A stretch of 64,000 nt of DNA from Streptomyces avermitilis MA-4680 = NBRC 14893 (GCF_000009765.2 NC_003155.5:8742001-8806000), one strand, 5' to 3'. Positions 51,195 through 61,527 are shown, numbered from the stretch's first letter. The notes: generated from the letters alone by a model not told the origin. Program-made: numbers and translations.

Positions 51195-53051
51195 GTGCAC
51201 ATCCTGCTCGTGGCCAGCGCGTTCAACAGCCTCACCCAGCGCGCCCATGCCGAACTGCGGGACCGTGGCCACACCGTGGCGGTGGAACTCGCCCTGCCCG
51301 GCGGCTCGTTGCCGGAGGCCGTGCGGCGGCACGCCCCGCAGCTCATCCTGGCGCCGATGCTGAAGACCGCGATCCCCAGGGAGGTGTGGTCGGCGCACAC
51401 GTGCCTCGTCGTCCATCCGGGGCCCGTGGGTGACCGCGGACCGTCCTCTCTCGACTGGGCGATCCACGAGGGCGCCGACCAGTGGGGTGTGACGGTCCTT
51501 CAGGCCGACGAGGAAATGGACGCCGGTGACGTGTGGGCGTCCGTTCCGTGCCTGCTTCCTCCGGTGTCCAAGAGCGACCTGTACCGGGGCGAGGTCGCCG
51601 ACGCCGCGCTCGCGGCCGTCCTGCTCGCCGTGGAACGCTTTGCCACCGGAACCTTCGTTCCGCGCAAACAAGCCGACCAAGCCGGCCAAGGCGGCGGCCA
51701 AGGTGGTGGCGAAGCCGACCAAGTCGGCCAAAGCGTGGCACGCCCGGAAGGCGCCCACCCGCGCACCCGTCCGTACCTCGACCAGAGCGTCCGACGGATC
51801 GACTGGGCCGAGGACTCCACACGGACCGTCGTACGCAAGCTGCGGGCCGCGGACTCCCAGCCCGGTGTGCTGGACGTGCTGCTCGGCGACGCGTGGTATC
51901 TCCACGGCGGCCACCCGGAGAGCGTGTTGCGTGGCCACCCCGGCGAGCTGCTGGCCACCAGGGCCGGGGCGATCTGCCGGGCGACGAAGGACGGCGCCGT
52001 ATGGATCCCCGAGCTGAGGCCCCGGCGTGCGCCCGGGCAGCCGCCGACGTTCAAACTGCCCGCCGTACAGGCCCTCGGCGACCGGCTTCCTCCACTGCGA
52101 GAGCACACCGTGCCCCTGTTCCCGGACGCGCGGCACCCTACGTGGACGGACATCCGCTACCGGGAGGAGGGGAACGCGGGTTTCCTCTCGTTCTCCTTCC
52201 CCGGCGGCGCGATGAGCACCGCGCAGTGCCGACGCCTGCTGGACGCCTACCGGGACGCGTGCACGCGACCCACATCGGTGCTGGTGCTGGGCGGCGAACG
52301 GGACTTCTTCTCCAACGGGATCCACCTCAATGTCATCGAGGCCGCGGACGACCCCGGTGCCGAGTCCTGGGCGAACATCAACGCCATCGACGACCTCGTC
52401 GAGGCGGTCCTGACGACGACGGACCGGCTGGTGGTCTCGGCCGTCGCGGGCAACGCCGCGGCCGGCGGGGTGATGCTCGCCCTGGCGGCCGACGAGGTGT
52501 GGTGCCGCGCGGGAGCCGTGCTGAACCCGCACTACCGTCTGATGGGCCTGTACGGCTCGGAGTACTGGACGTACACCCTGCCGCGCAGGGTGGGGCCCGC
52601 GGCGGCCGAACGACTCATGCGCGAGGCGCTGCCGGTGAGCGCGGCAAGCGCCCGGCGTACGGGACTCGTCGACCGGGTGATGGAGTGCGGCCCGCAGGAG
52701 TTCGCCGCGGAGGTCGGCCGCCTGGCGGCTCGCCTGGCGGCGCTGCCGGGAACCGCGTCACGGATCACCGCGAAGAAGAGGGAGCTGGACCGGCAGGAGA
52801 GCGTCATCCCGCCGGCCGCTTTCCGCGAGCAGGAGCTGGCCCGGATGCGCCGGACCTTCCTGGACCCGGACGCCCCGTATCACGCGCTGCGTCGCGCGTT
52901 CGTCCGCAAGGAGCGGCCTCGGCGCACCCCGCCGCATCTCAGCCCCGCCGCGGTTGCGCCATCGGGCCAGATCCCCTCCGAGGCTCACGTCACTGGAACG
53001 GCCCCCCACGGCGTCTCACCGCGACCGGATGGCTGGTACGAAGAAAGCTGA
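51195..53051 (+). CDS. hypX: Hydrogenase maturation protein HypX (formyltransferase/crotonase fusion)
   Basis: HypX makes the CO ligand of the [NiFe] site from formyl-tetrahydrofolate under aerobic conditions. The 618-residue protein has an N-terminal formyl-THF hydrolase/transferase domain (about 1-290, with VVHPGPVGDRGPSSLDWAI) and a C-terminal enoyl-CoA hydratase-like domain (about 330-560, VLGGERDFFSNGIHLNVI, AGNAAAGGVMLALAADEVW). GTG 51195 starts MHILLVASAFN. A linker at about 51665-51740 (Gln/Gly/Asp-rich) has third-codon A bias, while the +1 frame is Lys/Ala-rich with normal GC3, suggesting compensating frameshifts. It precedes hhyS by 48 nt. Confidence 0.93.
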   Translation: MHILLVASAFNSLTQRAHAELRDRGHTVAVELALPGGSLPEAVRRHAPQLILAPMLKTAIPREVWSAHTCLVVHPGPVGDRGPSSLDWAIHEGADQWGVTVLQADEEMDAGDVWASVPCLLPPVSKSDLYRGEVADAALAAVLLAVERFATGTFVPRKQADQAGQGGGQGGGEADQVGQSVARPEGAHPRTRPYLDQSVRRIDWAEDSTRTVVRKLRAADSQPGVLDVLLGDAWYLHGGHPESVLRGHPGELLATRAGAICRATKDGAVWIPELRPRRAPGQPPTFKLPAVQALGDRLPPLREHTVPLFPDARHPTWTDIRYREEGNAGFLSFSFPGGAMSTAQCRRLLDAYRDACTRPTSVLVLGGERDFFSNGIHLNVIEAADDPGAESWANINAIDDLVEAVLTTTDRLVVSAVAGNAAAGGVMLALAADEVWCRAGAVLNPHYRLMGLYGSEYWTYTLPRRVGPAAAERLMREALPVSAASARRTGLVDRVMECGPQEFAAEVGRLAARLAALPGTASRITAKKRELDRQESVIPPAAFREQELARMRRTFLDPDAPYHALRRAFVRKERPRRTPPHLSPAAVAPSGQIPSEAHVTGTAPHGVSPRPDGWYEES

Positions 53052-53099
53052 CGGTCGAAATACGGACTTTCACCCCATACCTCCCTAGGAGGCGGTCCC

Positions 53100-54188
<1,089 letters not shown>

Positions 54189-54268
54189 AGCCCCGCCGCA
54201 CCTGACCCGCCCCCGAGATTCGTGCAACTCCCCACACTTCCCGCGCAACGAAGGGCACGGCACAAACG

Positions 54269-56053
54269 ATGGCATCGACGACGAAGGCGGCCGGCGACGG
54301 CAGTGGCCTGGTGGAGATGGCCTGGGACCCGATCACACGGATCGTGGGCAGCCTGGGCATCCACACCAAGATCGACTTCAAGCAGAAGCGGGTCGCGGAG
54401 TGCTACAGCACCTCGTCGGTCTTCCGCGGCTACAGCGTCTTCATGCGCGGCAAGGACCCCCGCGACGCGCACTTCATCACCAGCCGTATCTGCGGGATCT
54501 GCGGGGACAACCACGCCACCTGCTCGGTGTACGCGCAGAACATGGCCTACGGCGTGAAGCCCCCGCACCTCGGTGAATGGATCATCAACCTCGGCGAGTC
54601 CGCGGAGTACATGTTCGACCACAACATCTTCCAGGAGAACCTGGTGGGGGTCGACTACTGCGAAAAGATGGTCAAGGAGACCAACCCCGGTGTCCTCGAA
54701 CTCGCCGAGCGCACCGAAGCGCCGCACGCCGGGGACCACGGCTACCGCACGATCGCCGACATCATGCGGTCGCTGAACCCCATCGAGGGCGACTTCTACC
54801 GCGAAGCCCTACAGGTGAGCCGCTACACCCGGGAGATGTTCTGCCTCATGGAGGGACGCCACGTGCATCCCTCCACGCTCTACCCGGGCGGCGTCGGCAC
54901 GATCGCCTCCGTGCAGCTCTTCACGGACTACCTCAGCCGCCTGATGCGCTACGTGGAGTTCATGAAGCGCGTCGTGCCCCTGCACGACGACCTGTTCGAC
55001 TTCTTCTACGAGGCACTGCCCGGGTACGAGGAAGTGGGGCGCCGGCGCGTTCTGCTCGGCTGCTGGGGAGCGCTCAACGACCCCGAGTACTGCGACTTCA
55101 CCTACGCCAACATGACGGACTGGGGCCGACGCATGTTCGTCACCCCCGGGATCATCGTCGACGGCAAACTCGTCACCAACGACCTCACCGAGATCAACCT
55201 CGGCATCCGCATCCTGCTGGGCAGTTCCTACTACGAGGACTGGCAGGGGCAGGAACAGTTCGTCACCCATGACCCCCTCGGGAACCCGGTGGACCCGCGG
55301 CACCCGTGGAACCAGCACACCATCCCGGCCCCGCAGAAGCGGAACTTCGACGACAAGTACAGCTGGGTCATGTCGCCCCGGTGGTTCGACGGCAAGGACC
55401 ACCTGGCCCTGGACACCGGTGGCGGCCCCATCGCCCGCCTGTGGTCCACCGCCCTGTCCGGCCTCGTCGACACCGGCTACGTGAAGGCCACCGGCCACAG
55501 CGTGGTCATCAACCTGCCGCGCACCATGACCAAGCCCGAGACCACCTTCGAATGGAAGATTCCGCGCTGGAGCAACGCGCTGGAACGCAATCGCGCGCGC
55601 ACCTACTTCCAGGCCTACACCGCCGCCGTCGCACTCCACTTCGCGGAGAAGGGACTGGAGGAGGTCCGGGCCGGACGCACCCAGACCTGGGAGAAGTTCG
55701 AGGTGCCGGACGAGAGCATCGGCGTCGGATTCACCGAGGCGGTACGCGGCGTCCTCTCCCACCACATGGTGATCCGCGACGGCAAGATCGCCAACTACCA
55801 CCCGTACCCGCCCACCCCCTGGAACGCCAGCACCAGGGACTCCTTCGGCACGCCCGGCCCGTACGAGGACGCCGTGCAGAACACGCCGATCTTCGAGGAG
55901 AACACGCCGGAGAACTTCAAGGGCATCGACATCATGCGCGCCGTGCGCAGCTTCGACCCCTGTCTGCCCTGCGGTGTCCACATGTACGTCGGCGGAGGAA
56001 AGACGGTGCAGAAGATGCATGTGCCCACCGGGCTGAGCGGACTGGGCGGATGA
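54269..56053 (+). CDS. hhyL: Group 1h [NiFe]-hydrogenase large subunit
   Basis: The 594-residue catalytic subunit. The NiFe ligands lie in ICGICGDNHATCS (L1, about 72-84) and FDPCLPCGVHMYV (L2, about 567-579), the group 1h signatures. A C-terminal extension of about 20 residues after the L2 histidine is expected to be removed by the maturation protease encoded downstream. Other conserved parts include the N-terminal MAWDPITRIVGSLGIHTKID and GLVDTGYVKATGHSVVINLP. It follows hhyS by 80 nt and overlaps the next gene by 4 nt (ATGA). Confidence 0.96.
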   Translation: MASTTKAAGDGSGLVEMAWDPITRIVGSLGIHTKIDFKQKRVAECYSTSSVFRGYSVFMRGKDPRDAHFITSRICGICGDNHATCSVYAQNMAYGVKPPHLGEWIINLGESAEYMFDHNIFQENLVGVDYCEKMVKETNPGVLELAERTEAPHAGDHGYRTIADIMRSLNPIEGDFYREALQVSRYTREMFCLMEGRHVHPSTLYPGGVGTIASVQLFTDYLSRLMRYVEFMKRVVPLHDDLFDFFYEALPGYEEVGRRRVLLGCWGALNDPEYCDFTYANMTDWGRRMFVTPGIIVDGKLVTNDLTEINLGIRILLGSSYYEDWQGQEQFVTHDPLGNPVDPRHPWNQHTIPAPQKRNFDDKYSWVMSPRWFDGKDHLALDTGGGPIARLWSTALSGLVDTGYVKATGHSVVINLPRTMTKPETTFEWKIPRWSNALERNRARTYFQAYTAAVALHFAEKGLEEVRAGRTQTWEKFEVPDESIGVGFTEAVRGVLSHHMVIRDGKIANYHPYPPTPWNASTRDSFGTPGPYEDAVQNTPIFEENTPENFKGIDIMRAVRSFDPCLPCGVHMYVGGGKTVQKMHVPTGLSGLGG

Positions 56054-56640
56054 GCGCGGTATCGGCGACGAACCGCGTGACCGCCGAGCAGACCGGGCGC
56101 CGTATCGAGGACGTACTGGACCGGCTGGCCGCCACCGGCGACCCGGCGGCCGGCGCGGCGGCCGAAGAACTCGTCCGGACCCTCATGGAGTTCTACGGCT
56201 CAGGCCTGGCCCGCATCCTCCACCTGCTGTCCTCCGCCCCCGGCGGTCCACGGCCCCCGGGCGACCCCCTGGCGGCCCTGCTCGGCGACGAACTGGTCGC
56301 GAGCCTGCTCGTCCTGCACGACCTCCACCCCGAGGACCGGGACGTCCGGATCGCCAGGGCCCTCGACAGCGTCCGCGACCAGGCTCTGGAAGTGGTGGCC
56401 TTCGACGAGACGAGCGGGACCCTGCGGCTGCGGACCCGGGCGGGCGCGGGCTGCGGCTGCGCCGGCACCGGCACGGCCGCCGTCCAGGCCGCCGAGGACG
56501 CGCTCGCCTGCTTCGCACCGGAGGTCACGGCCGTCGAGATGCAGCCCGCCGCCGCCCCCGGGGAGCCCGCCCTGCTCCAGATCGGCACCGGCCCGAATTC
56601 CGGCGCCGTGGCCCGTCCGGCAGCGGCGAAGACCGCATGA
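56050..56640 (+). CDS. NifU-like hydrogenase-island protein
   Basis: A 196-residue protein. A helical N-terminal region (EDVLDRLAATGDPAAGAAAE) is followed by a NifU-like C-terminal domain in which GAGCGCAGTGTAAVQAAEDA matches the usual CxxC-type cluster-binding loop, here as CGC. NifU-type domains deliver Fe-S clusters; this one probably serves the hydrogenase clusters. ATG 56050 overlaps the hhyL stop by 4 nt, so it is tightly coupled. The C-terminal 20 residues are a Pro/Ala tail. Its four-residue coupling to the next gene extends the operon. Confidence 0.85.
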   Translation: MSAVSATNRVTAEQTGRRIEDVLDRLAATGDPAAGAAAEELVRTLMEFYGSGLARILHLLSSAPGGPRPPGDPLAALLGDELVASLLVLHDLHPEDRDVRIARALDSVRDQALEVVAFDETSGTLRLRTRAGAGCGCAGTGTAAVQAAEDALACFAPEVTAVEMQPAAAPGEPALLQIGTGPNSGAVARPAAAKTA

Positions 56641-57305
56641 GCGGGACCCGGACACCCGCCCGGGCCCCCGGCCCGGGCCCGCGCGCCCCCGGCCTGCGCA
56701 GGTTCCTGACGGAGCGTCCACCCCGCCAGGAGCGGTGCGAGCTGTGCGCGGTGGCGGTGGCCGAGGCCGACCACCGCCACCTGGTCGACATCGAGAAACG
56801 GGCCCTCGTCTGCGCCTGCGTCTCCTGCGCACTGCTGATGGAACAGCCGGGAGCCGCCGCGGGCCGCTTCCGTGCCGTCCCGAACCGGTACCTCACCGAC
56901 CCGGACCACCGCCTCGACGACGGTGCGTGGGAGGCGCTCCAGATCCCGGTCGGTGTCGCCTTCTTCTTCCGCAACGCGGCGCTGGACCGGCTGGTCGCCC
57001 TCTACCCGAGCCCGGCCGGAGCCACCGAGAGCGAACTCGAACCGTCCGCCTGGACGACGGTGCTCGGTGACAGCCGCCTCGCCGTGCTGCTCGAACCCGA
57101 TGTGGAGGCACTGCTGCTGCGCCGCACCGACGGCCGGTGCGAGTGCTACCTCGTACCGATCGACATCTGCTACGAACTGGTCGGCCGTATGCGCCTGCTG
57201 TGGCAGGGCTTCGACGGCGGCGCCGAGGCCCGGGCCGCCCTGGAGACGTTCTTCGAGCACGTCGTGCGACGCGCCAAGCCCGTACGCGAGGTGGGCAGGC
57301 CGTGA
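56637..57305 (+). CDS. DUF5947-family hydrogenase-associated protein
   Basis: A 222-residue protein with an N-terminal cysteine motif RCELCAVAVAEADHRHLVDI and CACVSCALLMEQPGA, which could bind zinc or an iron-sulfur cluster. The rest is a predicted alpha/beta fold (AVPNRYLTDPDHRLDD, VALYPSPAGATESELE, CYLVPIDICYELVGRMRLLW). Proteins of the DUF5947 type are known from actinobacterial group 1h loci, but their role is unresolved. ATG 56637 overlaps the upstream stop by 4 nt and its own stop overlaps the next start. A maturation or assembly role is inferred from position. Confidence 0.8.
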   Translation: MSGTRTPARAPGPGPRAPGLRRFLTERPPRQERCELCAVAVAEADHRHLVDIEKRALVCACVSCALLMEQPGAAAGRFRAVPNRYLTDPDHRLDDGAWEALQIPVGVAFFFRNAALDRLVALYPSPAGATESELEPSAWTTVLGDSRLAVLLEPDVEALLLRRTDGRCECYLVPIDICYELVGRMRLLWQGFDGGAEARAALETFFEHVVRRAKPVREVGRP

Positions 57306-57994
57306 CGGAGTTCTCCTTCGAGTGCACCGGCGTACGCGCCGACCGGTACGCCGCCGGACCGACCCTCCTGTTCCGGCTGCGCGTCACCGCGGCCGACAAC
57401 GCCCGCGTGCACGCACTCGCGCTGCGCTGCCAGATCCGTATCGAACCCGCCCGGCGCGGCTATGAGTCCGCCGAGGCCGACGGTCTCGCCGACCTCTTCG
57501 GCGAGCGCTCACGCTGGGGCAACACCCTCCAGCCGGTGCAGTTCGCGCAGGTCTCCCTGATGGTCCCCGGCTTCACCGGAGAGACCGAAGTCGACCTCGT
57601 CGTGCCCTGCACCTACGACATGGACATCGCCGCGACGCGCTATCTGGCCGCGCTCAAGGGCGGCGAGGTTCCGCTGCTGATGCTCTTCTCCGGCACGGCG
57701 TTCACCGGAGCCGCCGGGTTCCGGGTCGAGCCGGTTCCGTGGGACCGGGAGGCGGCCTTCCGGATGCCGGTCTCGGCCTGGCGGGAGATGGTCGAGCAGC
57801 ACTTCCCCGGCTGCGGCTGGATCCGGCTGCCCCGCGACACCATGGACGCCCTGCTCGCCTACCGCTCACAGCGGGCGCTGCCCTCCTGGGAGGCGACCGT
57901 GCGGGCTCTTCTCGAGGAGAAGGGCACCACGGACCCGCCCCGGAAGGACCCCTACCTCGCGCTCACCCGAACGACCGGAGGGACGGATCTGTGA
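57302..57994 (+). CDS. DUF6084-family hydrogenase-associated protein
   Basis: A 230-residue soluble protein with a beta-rich core: FECTGVRADRYAAGPTLLFR, ALALRCQIRIEPARRGY, QVSLMVPGFTGETEVDLVVP. It ends in a helical tail. DUF6084 proteins accompany group 1h hydrogenase genes; no biochemical function is established. GTG 57302 overlaps the preceding stop (GTGA). No Cys-rich motif or membrane helix is visible, so it is not obviously an electron carrier. It may bind the hydrogenase or the NifU-like protein. Confidence 0.8.
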   Translation: MTEFSFECTGVRADRYAAGPTLLFRLRVTAADNARVHALALRCQIRIEPARRGYESAEADGLADLFGERSRWGNTLQPVQFAQVSLMVPGFTGETEVDLVVPCTYDMDIAATRYLAALKGGEVPLLMLFSGTAFTGAAGFRVEPVPWDREAAFRMPVSAWREMVEQHFPGCGWIRLPRDTMDALLAYRSQRALPSWEATVRALLEEKGTTDPPRKDPYLALTRTTGGTDL

Positions 57995-59427
57995 CCGTGA
58001 CCGCGTTCGCCGCGCAGACCGAGGCGCGGTTCGCCCTCGCCCGGCAGGTGGCCGACGCCGTTCTCTTCGAGGGCTATGTGCTCTACCCGTACCGGGCCTC
58101 GGCGGCCAAGAACCGGCTGCGCTGGCAGTTCGGGGTGCTGGTACCGCCCGAGTGGGGTGCCGACTGCGAAGAGCACGACTTCCAGCACACCGAATGCCTG
58201 ATGGAACCGAAGGCGGGCGCGACGCTGTCGGTCGAGCTGCGCTTCCTGCGCGCCCGGCGGCGGACCGTGCAGCGGATCCGCCCGGACGGCGGCTTCGACA
58301 CGGTTCCCGAACTCCGGCTCGACGACCGGGTCCTGGTTCCCTGGGACGAGGGAGCCGAGGAGCGCGTCGAAGTGGTCGCGGCGGTGGACGAGCTCCTGGG
58401 CGACGGTGTCACGGTTCCCTTCACCCGCCCCGCCCTGGAGGAGGACGAGCCGGTTCTCGACGCGACGGGCCGGCCCGTCGGCCGCCTGGTCCGGCGCTGC
58501 GAGGAGATCAGCGGCGCCGTGCGGCTGTCCGCCCGCGAACTCGACGGGCCCTACCGGACGCTGCGGCTGACCGCCGTGGTCGAGAACACCTCCACCTGGA
58601 CACCTCCACAGGGCCGCAGCGCCGACCGGGACGCGGCGCTGCCGCACTCCCTGGTGGCCACGCACCTCCTCATGGCCCTCAGCGCCGGATCGTTCCTGTC
58701 GATGACCGATCCGCCCGAGTGGGCGAAGGGCGCGATCGCCACCTGCCGCAACCTGCACACCTGGCCCGTACTCGCCGGCGAACCCGGCCGCGCGGACCTG
58801 GTGCTGTCCTCGCCGATCATCCTGGAGGACCACCCGGCGATCGCTCCGGAAAGCCCGGGAGCGCTCTACGACGCCACCGAGATCGACGAGATCCTCGCGC
58901 TGCGGACCGCCGCCCTCACCGACGAGGAGAAGCGCGAGGCCCGGGGCACCGACGAGCGGGCGGCCGCCGTGATCGACCTCGCGGACTCGATGCCGGCCGA
59001 GGTTCTCGAACGCCTGCACGGGGCGGTGCGGAGCCTGCGTGAGGTGACCGCCCCGCCGAGCGCCGCCGGGCCGGCCGCCGGAGGGTTCCCGGACGAGTAC
59101 GGGGTGCGGCGCCCGGACACCCCGTGGTGGGACCCGGCGAGCGAGGCCGGCTTCGACCCTCAGCACGACCGGGTCGTCGTGGACGGCCGCTCGTTGGGCG
59201 CCGGAAGCCGCGTACTGCTGCGACCGGGCCTGCGCCGCACCGACGCACAGGACCTGTTCCTCCAGGGCCGCAGCGCGCAGGTCGAGGCGGTTCTGCACGA
59301 CGTCGACGGCGGGGTGCACCTGGCGGTGACGGTCGAGGGCGATCCGGGCGCCGACATCCGCCGTGAGCAGGGGCGGTTCCTGTACTTCCAGCCCGACGAG
59401 GTCACACCGCTGGAGGACGACGCATGA
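57991..59427 (+). CDS. Uncharacterised 478-residue hydrogenase-island protein
   Basis: A soluble 478-residue protein with no recognised catalytic motif. The N-terminus (ARQVADAVLFEGYVLYPYRA, then AKNRLRWQFGVLVPPEWG) and the central LTAVVENTSTWTPPQGRSAD, DPPEWAKGAIATCRNLHTWP suggest a folded, non-repetitive protein. The C-terminal part (FDPQHDRVVVDGRSLGAGSR, RQEQGRFLYFQPDEVTP-like) looks like a binding domain. GTG 57991 and the 3' end both overlap neighbours (GTGA, ATGA), so it is part of the hydrogenase operon. Its role in assembly or electron transfer is unknown. Confidence 0.85.
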   Translation: MTVTAFAAQTEARFALARQVADAVLFEGYVLYPYRASAAKNRLRWQFGVLVPPEWGADCEEHDFQHTECLMEPKAGATLSVELRFLRARRRTVQRIRPDGGFDTVPELRLDDRVLVPWDEGAEERVEVVAAVDELLGDGVTVPFTRPALEEDEPVLDATGRPVGRLVRRCEEISGAVRLSARELDGPYRTLRLTAVVENTSTWTPPQGRSADRDAALPHSLVATHLLMALSAGSFLSMTDPPEWAKGAIATCRNLHTWPVLAGEPGRADLVLSSPIILEDHPAIAPESPGALYDATEIDEILALRTAALTDEEKREARGTDERAAAVIDLADSMPAEVLERLHGAVRSLREVTAPPSAAGPAAGGFPDEYGVRRPDTPWWDPASEAGFDPQHDRVVVDGRSLGAGSRVLLRPGLRRTDAQDLFLQGRSAQVEAVLHDVDGGVHLAVTVEGDPGADIRREQGRFLYFQPDEVTPLEDDA

Positions 59428-59975
59428 GCGGTCCCCGGGAGGTGCCCCCAAGGACCCTCGTCGCCGGCATCGGGAACATCTTCCTCGGGGACGACGGCTT
59501 CGGTGTGGAGACCGCGCGCAGGCTCGCCGAGCGGCAACTGCCCGCACACATCGAGGTCGTGGACATCGGTGTGCGCGGGGTGCACCTCGCCTATCAGCTC
59601 CTGGACGGCTACGACACCCTCATCCTCGTGGACGCCACGGCACGCGGCGAAGCCCCCGGCACGCTGTACCTGATCGAGCACGACAGCCCCGGTGGAGGCG
59701 AGCCCGAGGGAGCCCCCGTGCTCGACGGCCACCGGATGACCCCCGACACCGTCCTGGCACTGCTGGACACGCTCTGTGCCGGTACCGGCGGACAGCCGCC
59801 GCGGCGCACCCTGATCGTCGGCTGCGAACCGGCCTCGGTGGAGGAGGGCATCGGTCTCAGCCCGCCGGTGTCCGACGCCGTACCGGAGGCCGTCCGGCTG
59901 ATCGACGAGTTGCTACGGGCCGACGAGCCGGGAGAGTCCGCGCCGCGGGCCACGGCCGACGGAGCCGCGAAGTGA
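59424..59975 (+). CDS. Hydrogenase maturation protease (HyaD/HycI family)
   Basis: A 183-residue endopeptidase that trims the C-terminal extension of the large subunit after nickel insertion. It shows the family opening LVAGIGNIFLGDDGFGVETA (about 11-30; nickel-sensing residues Glu/Asp) and a helical C-terminus with DIGVRGVHLAYQLLDGYDTL and LIVDAT-type strands, then VGCEPASVEEGIGLSPPVSD. ATG 59424 overlaps the preceding stop by 4 nt. It is the expected partner of the L2 region of HhyL. Confidence 0.93.
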   Translation: MSGPREVPPRTLVAGIGNIFLGDDGFGVETARRLAERQLPAHIEVVDIGVRGVHLAYQLLDGYDTLILVDATARGEAPGTLYLIEHDSPGGGEPEGAPVLDGHRMTPDTVLALLDTLCAGTGGQPPRRTLIVGCEPASVEEGIGLSPPVSDAVPEAVRLIDELLRADEPGESAPRATADGAAK

Positions 59976-59986
59976 GGAGAGACGCG

Positions 59987-60091
59987 ATGAAGAAGACCAT
60001 CATCTGCGGCGTGGCCGGCGCCGTCCTGGCCGCGCTCGTCAGGCTGGCACTTCCCGACGTCAGACGCTACTGGCGGATCCGCAGGATGTGA
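59987..60091 (+). CDS. DUF6893-type small peptide (34 aa)
   Basis: A 34-residue peptide beginning MKKTIICGVAGAVLAALVRL and ending RYWRIRRM. It has one hydrophobic helix and a basic tail, the pattern of a single-pass small membrane protein. GTGAGGAGAGACGCG before the ATG gives a good ribosome site. DUF6893 small proteins recur in group 1h hydrogenase loci. It could help anchor or localise a hydrogenase component to the membrane, but this is inference. Confidence 0.75.
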   Translation: MKKTIICGVAGAVLAALVRLALPDVRRYWRIRRM

Positions 60092-60161
60092 CACGCCGCC
60101 CGTTCGAGCGCGCCGCGCCGTTGCGGCGAACGGCGTACCCCGGCGGCCGACGACGGCGTGC

Positions 60162-60200
60162 CGGGCTGTCGAGCCCCGACAGCCCGCCTCTAATGGAGGC
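60162..60200 (+). terminator. Double hairpin between hhy and hyp gene blocks
   Basis: CGGGCTGTC (60162-60170) pairs with 60178-60186 around 7 nt, followed by GCCTC-TAATG-GAGGC (60186-60200). The structures lie in the 209-nt gap between the small peptide and hypA, the longest gap in the otherwise overlapping operon. They may attenuate or process the transcript. Confidence 0.5.
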
Positions 60201-60300
60201 CGGCGGGCCGAGCACGGCACACCTTCCCGCGCGGACCGGGCGGCCCGGTGCCGCCCGCGACAGCGGTGGTGGAAGCCGGCCCCTGGGAGGACAGAGACCG

Positions 60301-60696
60301 ATGCACGAGATGTCCGTCGCGCTGGCCGTGATCGACCAGGTCGAGCAGGCCGCGCAGCAGGCCGGCGATGTCACGGCGGTGCGCTCGGTACGACTCCAGG
60401 TGGGTGAACTGGCCGGTGTCGTACCCGATTCCCTCTCCTTCTGCTTCGAACTGGCCTGCGCCGGAACCGTGCTGGAGGGCGCCGACCTGGTCACCGAAGA
60501 GGTGCCGGGGCGGGCCCGCTGCGCACCCTGCGCGCGCGAATGGTCCGTCGGCATGCCGCCCCGGCTGAGCTGCCCCGAGTGCGGCGGGGCGAGAGTCGAC
60601 CTGCTCTCCGGCCGTGAACTACAGATCGTCAGCGTGCACTGGGAGGACGGCCGGACGCACGCGCAAACCCGCGAACCGATCTCCGAGGAGCGCTGA
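60301..60696 (+). CDS. hypA: Hydrogenase nickel chaperone HypA
   Basis: HypA delivers nickel to the hydrogenase large subunit with HypB. The 131-residue protein begins MHEMSVALAVIDQVEQAAQQ, with His2 as a nickel ligand, and carries the zinc site in RCAPCAREW and LSCPECGG (two CxxC). The length is normal. ATG 60301 lies behind GGAGGACAGAGACCG. It is followed by hypB after 3 nt. Confidence 0.96.
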   Translation: MHEMSVALAVIDQVEQAAQQAGDVTAVRSVRLQVGELAGVVPDSLSFCFELACAGTVLEGADLVTEEVPGRARCAPCAREWSVGMPPRLSCPECGGARVDLLSGRELQIVSVHWEDGRTHAQTREPISEER

Positions 60697-60699
60697 ACC

Positions 60700-61523
60700 A
60701 TGTGCCGTGTGGTCGACCTGCACCAGGCCGTGCTCGCCAAGAACGACGCGAGCGCGCACACTCTGCGCGCCGAACTGGCGGCTCGCGGCACCGCGGTGGT
60801 CAACCTGTTGTCCAGCCCCGGCAGCGGAAAGACCGCGCTGCTGGAACGCGAACTGCTGCTGGCACGGGAGCGGTCGGTGCCCGTCGCCGCGCTGACCGCC
60901 GACCTCGCCACCGAGAACGACGCGAGACGGCTGGCGCGTTCGGGCGTACCGGTCAAGCAGGTGCTCACCGACGGGCTGTGCCATCTGGAGGCCGGGATGC
61001 TCAGCCGGCACCTCGACGGATGGCTGCCCGACAACACCCGGCTGCTGTTCGTGGAGAACGTCGGCAACCTGGTCTGCCCGGCCTCCTACGACCTGGGCGA
61101 GACTCTGAGAGTCGTCCTCGCCTCCGTCACCGAGGGCGAGGACAAGCCGCTGAAGTACCCCACCGCGTTCGGTCTCGCCCACCTGGTCGTCGTCACCAAG
61201 ACCGACATCGCCGAGGCCGTCGACTTCGACGAGGCCGCGTTCCGCGCGCACGTCGAGCAGGTCAACCCAGGAGTCGAGGTGCTCCTGACCTCGGCACGCC
61301 GGGGCCGGGCGATCGGCGCGCTGCTCGACAGGGCGCTGGCGGCCGCGGACGGCGCGCCGCTCCACAGGCCTGTCATGGCCCGACGGACGGATGTCCTCGG
61401 ACCCGCCGGCCCCGCGCACGACCACGGCCACGGCGACGGCCATGAGCATGCCCACACCGGCCCCGCGCACGATCACGGCCATGCCCACCCGGACGGTACC
61501 GGCGCCATGGCCCAGACCCGCTC

Positions 61524-61527
<4 letters not shown>
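60700..61527 (+). CDS. hypB: Hydrogenase nickel-insertion GTPase HypB
   Basis: A 275-residue GTPase that inserts nickel with HypA. The P-loop is NLLSSPGSGKTALLERELLL (about 39-58). ENVGNLVCPASYDLGE (the metal-binding Cys/His region), VVVTKTDIAEAVD and TSARRGRAIG follow. The C-terminus has a His-rich tail (AHDHGHGDGHEHAHTG, then AHDHGHAH), a likely nickel store. The N-terminus carries only MCRVVD, so the His-rich segment is at the opposite end from many rhizobial HypB/HupN proteins. It overlaps hypF by 4 nt. Confidence 0.96.
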
